From JBFMAE01 sp040756085 (lineage in GTDB: Bacteria > Desulfobacterota > BSN033 > UBA1163), in contig JBFMAE010000382.1 in NCBI GenBank assembly GCA_040756085.1, positions 1 through 6,007 on the forward strand: 6,007 bases of DNA, written 5' to 3'. The notes under the pieces are model-generated. The model saw only the letters and a list, made by a program, of their open reading frames with translations, made no database searches and was not told the origin of the DNA. Shown here in pieces: positions 1 to 5,061 of this stretch (its first letter is position 1; every line of letters begins with the position of its first letter). Made by a program: the position numbers and the translations under genes.

Positions 1-48
1 TTACCCGACCACCTGTTCCGTGTTGTAACGGAAATAGTTTCTTCTTAA
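1..48 (+). CDS. Possible C-terminal tail of an upstream gene (partial)
   Basis: Frame 1 is open from the window edge and ends at TAA (46-48), giving the 15-residue tail LPDHLFRVVTEIVSS. It has an ordinary protein-like composition and stops 50 bases before the next gene, a usual spacing within an operon. The fragment is too short to assign to a family, and an open frame of 15 codons can occur by chance. By context it could be another transporter subunit or an acyl-CoA enzyme, but that is a guess. Confidence 0.3.
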   Translation, partial: LPDHLFRVVTEIVSS

Positions 49-67
49 TTATCACACAGTCTCTGGA

Positions 68-91
68 GGGGGAGGGAAAGGGGTGGGGGGG
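68..91 (+). promoter_or_regulatory. G-rich tract with G-quadruplex pattern over the livH ribosome-binding region
   Basis: Four G-runs lie in a row on the coding strand: 68-72 (5 G), 74-76 (3 G), 80-83 (4 G) and 85-91 (7 G), with loops of 1, 3 and 1 bases. The last run ends 7 bases before the ATG at 99, so it occupies the Shine-Dalgarno position. The pattern meets the usual G-quadruplex rule. Whether it folds, or simply acts as a G-rich ribosome site, cannot be told from sequence. Confidence 0.5.
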
Positions 92-98
92 ACAAATT

Positions 99-980
99 AT
101 GGAGCGATTTCTTCAATATTCTATCTCCGGGCTTTCCACAGGAAGTCTCTATGCCTTGGTTGCACTGGGACTCGTTCTCATCTACCGTTCTACTCGAATT
201 CTCAATTTTGCCCATGGGGATATGGCTACGGCTGGGACATTTTTCGCCTTTACCCTTCTCAGTCTGAAGATCCCTTTTGGGCCAAGTTTTCTTATAGCCC
301 TCCTCTTTGGTGGAGGGGTGGCCATGGCCTTCTACTTCCTCATTCTCATACCCGCTCAGAGGAGGGAAGCTACCCTTCTCGGTCAGATCATCCTCACCCT
401 CGGCCTTTGTCTTATCTTTCAGGGTCTCATCAGTTATATCTGGGGAACCGTACCCCAATCTTTCCCCTTTCCATTATCGGATAGTAAAGTCTGGAAGATT
501 GGTGATGTGGTGATCAGTGAATTGGGGCTGGGTGCTCTGGGAGTTGGTTTAATAGGAAGCTTTTTACTCTATCTTCTTGTTCAGAGGACGCGGTTGGGAT
601 TGGCCATGCGTGCCACATCTGAAAATCTTCCTGCAGCCCAGACCCTCGGTATACCGACCCGAAGGGTCCTTGCCCTCTCCTGGGGATTGGCTGCACTGTT
701 AGGAGTGCTGGCGGGAATCATCCTGGCTCCTGTCCTTCTTCTCGATCCCTTCTTCATGCTGGAACCCTTTCTCAAGGGATTTGCCGCAGCGATCATGGGA
801 GGGCTCAATAGTCTTCCCGGAGCCATCGTAGGAGGTCTCCTTTTGGGTTTTGCTGAAAGTCTTGCAGGGGGGTATATTGCCGTGGCCTTCAAAAACACTC
901 TCGCCTTTCTCATCATCATCGCGGTCCTCATCATAAGGCCAGAAGGACTTTTAGGAAAGGAATTTAAGGAGAGAGTATAA
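99..980 (+). CDS. livH: Branched-chain amino-acid-type ABC transporter permease (LivH family)
   Basis: This is an inner-membrane permease of the HAAT family, which forms the channel of a LivHMGF-K type importer for branched-chain amino acids or related carboxylates. At 293 residues it has the usual length. The family landmarks are visible in order: the N-terminal hydrophobic segment leading into YRSTRILNFAHGDMATAG (29-46), several hydrophobic spans (about 61-84, 96-115, 140-162, 193-214), the cytoplasmic coupling-loop motif GLAMRATSENLPAAQTLGIP (167-186), the late motif AIMGGLNSLPGAIVGG (231-246), and the terminal IIRPEGLLG (278-286). The ATG at 99 is preceded by a G-rich site. The partner permease LivM does not follow; a DUF35 gene begins 31 bases downstream, so the remaining subunits would have to lie upstream or elsewhere. 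Being next to acyl-CoA enzymes suggests it may import a catabolic substrate rather than leucine. The fold assignment is firm; the substrate is unknown. Confidence 0.93.
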   Translation: MERFLQYSISGLSTGSLYALVALGLVLIYRSTRILNFAHGDMATAGTFFAFTLLSLKIPFGPSFLIALLFGGGVAMAFYFLILIPAQRREATLLGQIILTLGLCLIFQGLISYIWGTVPQSFPFPLSDSKVWKIGDVVISELGLGALGVGLIGSFLLYLLVQRTRLGLAMRATSENLPAAQTLGIPTRRVLALSWGLAALLGVLAGIILAPVLLLDPFFMLEPFLKGFAAAIMGGLNSLPGAIVGGLLLGFAESLAGGYIAVAFKNTLAFLIIIAVLIIRPEGLLGKEFKERV

Positions 981-1011
981 GCATTAAGTTCAATCGAAGG
1001 AGAACCTCCAT

Positions 1012-1473
1012 ATGGGCAAATGGTTTGAAACTGTTGAATCATTAGTCTATGAGAGCAGGATCAAGGTTCCTTATACCTGGTCTGTAGGAGAGATAGGGAG
1101 TCGGTTCCTGATCGAATTGAGGGATCATAAGAAAATCTTTGGGATCAGGTGTTCAAAGTGCGACCTGGTTTTTATCCCCCCAAGAAAAAGTTGCGGCCGA
1201 TGTTTCTCCAATCTCCATGAATGGGTTGAACTCGGCCCACAGGGAACGCTCCTCACCTATACAATAGTCCACTATGAGAGCCCTGCTATGCCCATAAAAC
1301 CTCCCGTTGCTTATGGGATCATCCAGCTAGATATGGCCAGTACCGGCCTTGTCCACCTCCTCGGAGAGATCAATTTTGATGAGATCAAGACCGGAATGAG
1401 GGTAGAAGCCGTATTTAGAGATGAGAGAATCGGAGACATCATGGATATTCAATATTTCAGACCAGTTCGTTAA
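1012..1473 (+). CDS. Zn-ribbon/OB-fold (DUF35) acyl-CoA-associated protein A
   Basis: This 153-residue protein has the two-part DUF35 layout. An N-terminal helical lead is followed by a rubredoxin-like zinc ribbon with Cys47, Cys50, Cys61 and Cys64 (CxxC, 10 residues, CxxC), then an OB-fold from about 76 to 150 (QGTLLTYTIVHYES, then PPVAYGIIQLD, ending DIMDIQYFRPV). Family members are partner subunits of thiolase-fold enzymes, as in BbsA, PhlB, archaeal thiolase/HMG-CoA synthase complexes and ChsH2, where they bridge subunits and can contribute to CoA-substrate binding. The start at 1012 has a good site, GAAGGAGA, at 996-1003. It sits 65 bases before thiolase A, its most likely partner. The stretch VGEIGSRFLIELRDHK (25-40) recurs almost unchanged in the second DUF35 protein of this window. 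The family is clear; the complex and reaction are inferred from context. Confidence 0.92.
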   Translation: MGKWFETVESLVYESRIKVPYTWSVGEIGSRFLIELRDHKKIFGIRCSKCDLVFIPPRKSCGRCFSNLHEWVELGPQGTLLTYTIVHYESPAMPIKPPVAYGIIQLDMASTGLVHLLGEINFDEIKTGMRVEAVFRDERIGDIMDIQYFRPVR

Positions 1474-1480
1474 AAGACCC

Positions 1481-1524
1481 CCTCACCCCCTCCCTCTCCC
1501 CGAGGGGAGAGGGGAAGGGTGAGG
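1481..1524 (+). repeat. C-rich/G-rich palindromic intergenic repeat
   Basis: Bases 1481-1501 pair with 1504-1524 across a two-base centre: 18 Watson-Crick pairs, one G-T and two mismatches over 21 positions. The left arm is almost all C and T, the right almost all G and A. It starts 7 bases after the stop of the DUF35 gene and ends 14 bases before the thiolase A start, so the transcript between the two genes should fold into a strong hairpin. There is no T-run after it, so it is not a typical intrinsic terminator. It looks like a dispersed, REP-like element, but only one clear copy is in the window. Confidence 0.75.
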
Positions 1525-1538
1525 AGTAAGGTGAGGGT

Positions 1539-2678
1539 ATGGAAAAGGTAGCCATTGTTGGTATAGGCATGACAAAACAGGAGAGAAGGAAGGAGGCAGA
1601 AACTTTTGCCGATATGGTCTTTGAGGCGGTTACAAAGGCTATTGAAGATGCAGGCATGACGATCAAGGATATCGATAATATCATCACCGGGTGCAACGAT
1701 TTCTGGGATGGAAGAACGATCTCAAGCATGGCCGTAGGGGATGCTTCTGGTGCATGGGACAAGAATGTCTCTTGTGTCGAAGGGGATGGAACCTTTGTGG
1801 CCTTCTACGGGATGACCCGGATTCTTTCCGGATCTTACCGGACCACTTTAGTGACGGCCCATTCTAAGGGCTCGGAGAGCATTTCAAGTCTCATCACGAA
1901 TGCCATGTTCGATCCGATTTATTCCCGGCCCCTGGGTCTCGATGCCATTACCTCTTCCGCCCTTCAGGCGAGACGGTATATGGGCCGATACGGAATCACT
2001 GAGGAGCAGTGTGCGAAGGTCTCTGTAAAGAATCATGGAAATGCCAAAAAGAATCCCTACGCTCAATTGCCCATGGATATTTCTGTTCACGATGTCCTCC
2101 GTTCAAAAATTCTTGCCGATCCTATCAAGCTTTTAGATGCCTCACCTATTACTGACGGCGCCTGCGCCATTATTCTGGCTGATGAGAAGACGACCAGACG
2201 TTTCACCAATCGTCCCGTATGGATAAAAGGAGTGGGATTCTGCGCCGATGCTTATCATCTGGGGGACAGGGATCTGGCAGAATGCTCATCCCTTGAGAAG
2301 GCGGCCAAAACCGCATACAGGATGGCTAGAATTAAAGACCCTTTTAAAGAGATCGATTTGGCAGAGATTTACGATGCTTTTTCTTACCAGGAATTGATGT
2401 GGTATGAAGGCCTTGGCTTCTGTGAAAAGGGTGGAGGAGGGAAATTGATCGACAGTGGAGAGACCCAGGCGAGTGGCTCATTACCCGTCAATCCTTCAGG
2501 AGGATGTCTCTCCGCTCATGCGGTGATTGCAGCCGGTCTGATTAGAATTGCGGAAGCCGCGCTCCAGATCCGTGGCGATGCTGGCATGAGACAGGTTCCA
2601 GATGTGAAGACCGCTCTTGCCCATGGTATCAACGGTCCTTGTGGACAGTCTCACTGTGTTTGGGTTCTGGGAAGGTAG
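1539..2678 (+). CDS. Thiolase-like protein A (SCP2-type, with catalytic Cys/His residues)
   Basis: This 379-residue protein belongs to the thiolase superfamily, close to SCP2-type acetyl-CoA acetyltransferases that work with DUF35 partners. It starts with the typical strand MEKVAIVGIGMT and has the NPYAQL element (172-177), DPIKLLDASPITDGACA (194-210), EIYDAFSYQEL (276-286) and VNPSGG (317-322). The candidate nucleophile is Cys79 in the context NVSCVEGDG. The candidate general bases are His327 after the NPSGG loop (usual GHP position) and His362 (usual HN position near the C-terminus). The loop between NPSGG and His327 is one residue shorter than the classic GG-5-HP spacing, and Pro is replaced by Ala. 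Such an enzyme would cleave or form a beta-ketoacyl-CoA C-C bond using CoA or acetyl-CoA. The ATG at 1539 is preceded by purine-rich AAGGTGAGG (1528-1536). The adjacent DUF35 gene is the probable partner, as in BbsAB. Substrate unknown. Confidence 0.9.
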   Translation: MEKVAIVGIGMTKQERRKEAETFADMVFEAVTKAIEDAGMTIKDIDNIITGCNDFWDGRTISSMAVGDASGAWDKNVSCVEGDGTFVAFYGMTRILSGSYRTTLVTAHSKGSESISSLITNAMFDPIYSRPLGLDAITSSALQARRYMGRYGITEEQCAKVSVKNHGNAKKNPYAQLPMDISVHDVLRSKILADPIKLLDASPITDGACAIILADEKTTRRFTNRPVWIKGVGFCADAYHLGDRDLAECSSLEKAAKTAYRMARIKDPFKEIDLAEIYDAFSYQELMWYEGLGFCEKGGGGKLIDSGETQASGSLPVNPSGGCLSAHAVIAAGLIRIAEAALQIRGDAGMRQVPDVKTALAHGINGPCGQSHCVWVLGR

Positions 2679-3030
2679 ACTTTAACATCCATAATGCGGT
2701 CCCCGGGTAGGGGTACTTCCAAAGCCTTACAATTGCGGGTTATCTTAGAAATTCATCATGCCCAGAGGGCACCCACGAATGATGAAAATGATCACTGCGA
2801 ACGAATTTCACGAATAAAACCTATTCGTGTCATTCGCTGTCATTCGTGCTATTCTTTTTTATTTTCTGAGCAATTGATGGGTCAGAGAAGATTTCAATTT
2901 TGGCGACATCTGATTCGGTTTTTGAAGGCCAGTAGCTCATCTATTAAAAGCTCCGCTGTAAGCCTTTTCCAGCACCCCTGCACGGTTCCCTACGTACTTT
3001 TTCGAAATTGGTAGGTAGAGGGAGGAGAAG
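2679..3030. other. Non-coding gap between the two thiolase genes
   Basis: No convincing gene is present in these 352 bases. A 106-codon open frame (2694-3014) covers most of it, but its product is not protein-like, it has no ribosome site, and part of it is the translation of a palindromic repeat. The repeat at 2774-2848, followed by a T-rich run (2851-2865), is the only clear structure. The last bases carry the ribosome site for thiolase B (GAGGGAGGAG, 3018-3027). A gap of this size suggests that thiolase B may be transcribed separately from the genes upstream, but I see no strong promoter. Confidence 0.6.
2774..2848 (+). repeat. Nested ATTCGTG-type palindromic repeat, possibly a weak terminator
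   Basis: The inner hairpin is perfect: CACGAATA (2809-2816), a five-base loop, then TATTCGTG (2822-2829). An outer pair encloses it: CACGAATG (2774-2781) with CATTCGTG (2841-2848), extendable by one A-T pair. The right side also has a tandem direct repeat of TGTCATTCG at 2828-2836 and 2838-2846. A T-rich run (CTATTCTTTTTTATTTT, 2849-2865) starts right after the outer stem, so on the + strand it could work as an intrinsic terminator after thiolase A, though the outer loop is long. The ATTCGTG units resemble intergenic repeats I associate with Deltaproteobacteria-type genomes; that is recollection, not a search. Confidence 0.6.
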
Positions 3031-4191
3031 ATGGCGAAAAGGGTGGCTATTGTGGGCACCGGACAGACCTATCATAGATCGAAAAGGCTCGATGTGAATG
3101 GAGTAGAGCTTATCCACGAAGCGGTTAGCCGGGCCCTGGAGGGCGCTGACCTGACCCTGGATGACATCGACCTGGTCATCATCGGGAACATGGACCACTT
3201 CGAGGGAATCAACTATGTGGACATGTGGAGCATCGATGGGGCAGGTGGCTTGATGAAGCCCACGATCAAACTGACCACTGGAGGGACGACAGGAAGCACG
3301 CTCGCCATCGGAGGGTACCATATGGTGGCCTCAGGTCTGTTCGATAAGGCCCTGGTGATCGGCTGGGAAAAGAATTCTGAATCAGATACCACGGCTGCCA
3401 TCAATACGGCCTTTGATCCCATCTGGGACCGATTGACCTTTGCCGGAGCCATCGGTGGCCTGGCTGTGGAGGCATCGGTTTACATGCATGATTACGGGAT
3501 CACAGAGAAAGACGCTGCCCGGGTCGTTGTGAGAGATCGAAAGAACGCCTGTAAGAATCCCTATGCCCATCTTCGAAAAGAAGTGACCATTGAGGAGGTT
3601 CTGAATTCTCCTATGTTATGCAATCCCATCAAACTTCTCGACATCTGTCCCCGATCGGATGGCGCCTGTGCTGTGATTTTTGCCGCCGAAGGTGTTGCAG
3701 AGAAGATTACGGATACGCCGGTATGGATATGGGGGACAGCCACCAGGCATATGTACAGCCTTATCAACGACGTTAATTTTCATGGTCTCCATTCCCTCAA
3801 GAATGCCTCGAGAGAACTTTATCAAAAATGTGGCATCAAAGAACCTCTAAAAGAGATCGATGTCATCGAACTCTATCAGCCTTATTCTTTTGGAGGCCTT
3901 CTGTGGCTCGAATCAATGGGACTGTGCAAGGATGGTGAGGCTCCGCAATTGGTCTGGGACGGAGTTACCGATATGGATGGAGAATTACCGGTCAATCCTT
4001 CAGGGGGAGTGATCGCCACCAACCCAATCGGCGCTACTGGTCTCATCCGGTGTGCTGAAGCAGCTATGCAGATTATGGGCAAGGCAGAGGGCTACCAAGT
4101 TCCAGATGTGAAGATCGCCATGACCACCGGTTTTGGAGGATGTATGTGGTCAGATGCCCTCCTATTCGGAAAAGAGAAACCTCAATGGTGA
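3031..4191 (+). CDS. Thiolase-like protein B (lacks the canonical Cys/His catalytic residues)
   Basis: This 386-residue thiolase-fold protein is clearly paralogous to protein A. Shared elements include MAKRVAIVGTGQT at the start, TAFDPIWDR (126-134), YGITEKDAARV (155-165), KNPYAHL (175-181), NPIKLLDICPRSDGACA (198-214), the VNPSGG loop (321-326) and VPDVKIAM (357-364). Aligning the two by eye, the nucleophile position (Cys79 in A) is Thr83 within LTTGG, the GHP-type His (His327 in A) is Asn331 in ATNPIGATG, and the C-terminal His (His362 in A) is Thr366. It therefore should not do normal Claisen chemistry through an acyl-cysteine. Thiolase-fold proteins without the Cys include Ltp2-type acyl-CoA retro-aldolases, which work with DUF35 partners and are thought to use Tyr residues. 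Tyr282 in ELYQPYSF, where SCP2 thiolases have HDCF, is a candidate. A non-catalytic partner of protein A is the other possibility. The start has a strong site at 3018-3027. The DUF35 gene at 4517 is the likely partner. Confidence 0.88.
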   Translation: MAKRVAIVGTGQTYHRSKRLDVNGVELIHEAVSRALEGADLTLDDIDLVIIGNMDHFEGINYVDMWSIDGAGGLMKPTIKLTTGGTTGSTLAIGGYHMVASGLFDKALVIGWEKNSESDTTAAINTAFDPIWDRLTFAGAIGGLAVEASVYMHDYGITEKDAARVVVRDRKNACKNPYAHLRKEVTIEEVLNSPMLCNPIKLLDICPRSDGACAVIFAAEGVAEKITDTPVWIWGTATRHMYSLINDVNFHGLHSLKNASRELYQKCGIKEPLKEIDVIELYQPYSFGGLLWLESMGLCKDGEAPQLVWDGVTDMDGELPVNPSGGVIATNPIGATGLIRCAEAAMQIMGKAEGYQVPDVKIAMTTGFGGCMWSDALLFGKEKPQW

Positions 4192-4287
4192 GTTACGCAG
4201 GATACAGATTAACCCTGTTGTTGCATTAAATTCGGCGCTTGGATTCATCAAACCCTTACCCATAGAGGGACGGCCGTTAAATCAATG

Positions 4288-4302
4288 TGATCCACTGGAT
4301 CA
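4288..4302. promoter_or_regulatory. 15-base perfect palindrome, possible operator
   Basis: TGATCCA, one central C, then TGGATCA form a perfect 7+7 inverted repeat. Its size and symmetry suit a dimeric repressor site, and it lies in the gap upstream of the DUF35-BKACE genes. No promoter with good -35 and -10 boxes is apparent next to it, so an operator role is only a suggestion. Confidence 0.35.
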
Positions 4303-4314
4303 ACCAAATAGTGA

Positions 4315-4415
4315 CCCTGTGGAATAGGTTTTACGTCTTCTCTGAAAAGATAAAACTCCCAATAGTGGAGCAAATAATACGTGATGCTATCGAGTATGAT
4401 TCTTATTCCACAGGG
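4315..4415. repeat. Element bounded by a perfect 12-base inverted repeat
   Basis: CCCTGTGGAATA (4315-4326) is matched exactly by its reverse complement TATTCCACAGGG (4404-4415), with 77 bases between. Bases 4327-4328 can extend the pairing with 4402-4403 (one G-T, one G-C). The layout suits either a miniature inverted-repeat element (101 bases in all) or the base stem of a structured RNA leader. I see no clear target-site duplication outside the ends (GTGA on the left, GAAG on the right), which weakens the mobile-element reading. Confidence 0.5.
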
Positions 4416-4516
4416 GAAGGTATCATCAAAATGGTGGAAATTACCTTTTTATGGTGGTATGCAGTTGATTCAACCGCATCTTTATGCAACAACAGAGTTA
4501 ACGAAGAGGTGAAGCC

Positions 4517-5020
4517 ATGTCTGAAAAGGAAATTGAACTTCTGACGAAGAGTTCAGGAGAGGCGGAGCAGCCTTTTCGATACTCGGTTGGAAGATGGGGA
4601 AGCAGATTCCTGACTGAGCTCCGAGATCACAAAAGACTTCTCGGCATTCGATGTCCCAAATGTCATAGGGTCTATGTTCCACCCAGGCAGGTCTGCGGTC
4701 CATGCTTTCAGAGGATGGAGGAGCTGGTAGAGTTAAGCGACAAGGGAACTCTGGTTGCCGTTACGATCATCCGGTTCTCCTTCATCGACCCGGAGACTGG
4801 AATTACAAAGCCTGTGCCTTATGGATATGGCATGATAAAACTTGATGGATGTGACAACTCCTTTCAACACTTCATCAATATCGAAGATGAGTCCGAGGTG
4901 AAGATCGGTGCAAGGGTACGTGCAGTCTTTAACGAGGAGAGAAAGGGGAATCTTCTCGATATCAAATATTTTGAAGTGATCAATCCCCCCAACCCCCCCT
5001 TTGCTACCTGCCTGCGGTAG
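4517..5020 (+). CDS. Zn-ribbon/OB-fold (DUF35) acyl-CoA-associated protein B
   Basis: This 167-residue DUF35 protein is a paralogue of the one at 1012. Its zinc-ribbon cysteines are Cys46, Cys49, Cys60 and Cys63, and the OB-fold follows (KGTLVAVTIIRFSF, then PYGYGMIKLDG, ending NLLDIKYFEVI at about 155). The lead-in VGRWGSRFLTELRDHK (24-39) nearly matches the other paralogue, so both probably dock on related thiolases; by position its partner is thiolase B. The ATG at 4517 follows AGAGGTGA (4505-4512). The domain should end at about residue 155, where paralogue A also stops. The last 12 residues, NPPNPPFATCLR, and the TAG stop are read from the palindromic repeat starting at 4982, so this tail is an insertion-derived extension and probably unstructured. 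Confidence 0.91.
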   Translation: MSEKEIELLTKSSGEAEQPFRYSVGRWGSRFLTELRDHKRLLGIRCPKCHRVYVPPRQVCGPCFQRMEELVELSDKGTLVAVTIIRFSFIDPETGITKPVPYGYGMIKLDGCDNSFQHFINIEDESEVKIGARVRAVFNEERKGNLLDIKYFEVINPPNPPFATCLR

Positions 5021-5045
5021 GCAGGAAGGGGGACGAGGGGGGATT
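4982..5045 (+). repeat. Composite palindromic repeat overlapping the 3' end of the DUF35 gene
   Basis: Three nested stems share one axis. The outer is AATCCCCCC (4982-4990) with GGGGGGATT (5037-5045), 9 perfect pairs. The middle pairs 4995-5001 with 5026-5032, 7 perfect pairs. The inner is CCTGCCT (5007-5013) with AGGCAGG (5019-5025), 7 perfect pairs around a five-base loop. The left half is coding for the DUF35 tail and the stop codon lies at 5018-5020, across the loop and inner stem. The right half supplies the G-rich run before the BKACE gene. It has the same C-rich-left, G-rich-right style as the repeat at 1481-1524. Confidence 0.8.
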
Positions 5046-5061
5046 ATAGATGGAGTTCGCC

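Larger units (their letters stand above)
4192..4516. other. Non-coding gap between thiolase B and DUF35 protein B
   Basis: These 325 bases hold no gene I can support. Two short open frames cross it (4133-4327 and 4287-4544), but the first begins inside thiolase B and the second runs into the DUF35 gene in another frame. Neither has a ribosome site or a recognisable family. Composition is more A/T-rich to the eye than the flanking genes. The gap contains a 15-base palindrome (4288-4302) and a perfect 12-base inverted repeat (4315-4326 with 4404-4415). Its 3' end carries the ribosome site AGAGGTGA (4505-4512) for the next gene. It could hold a promoter, a small mobile remnant or a structured leader. 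Confidence 0.55.

Noticed and set aside
23..51. Possible promoter before livH (TTGTAA with a box near 46-51)
   Set aside because: The -10 candidate matches consensus at only two or three bases and overlaps the stop codon of the likely upstream gene.
581..1042. 153-codon minus-strand open frame over livH
   Set aside because: It is the complement of a membrane-protein gene, giving a basic, Pro/Arg-rich product without domain features.
2694..3014. 106-codon open frame in the thiolase A-B gap
   Set aside because: Its middle is the translation of the ATTCGTG palindrome, composition is not protein-like and there is no ribosome site before the ATG.
4331..4363. Possible promoter TTTACG/TAAAAC in the thiolase B-DUF35 gap
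   Set aside because: Spacing is about 15 bases and the -10 box is a poor match.
4417..4450. Possible terminator hairpin AAGGTA/TACCTT followed by Ts
   Set aside because: Only six base pairs with a 19-base loop; too weak to call.
2679..4516. CRISPR array or tRNA in the long gaps
   Set aside because: No regularly spaced direct repeats with spacers and no cloverleaf with TTCGA-type T-loop and matching acceptor stem were seen.
4287..4544. 85-codon open frame before DUF35 protein B
   Set aside because: It runs into the DUF35 gene in another frame, includes the inverted repeats, lacks a ribosome site and resembles no family I know.
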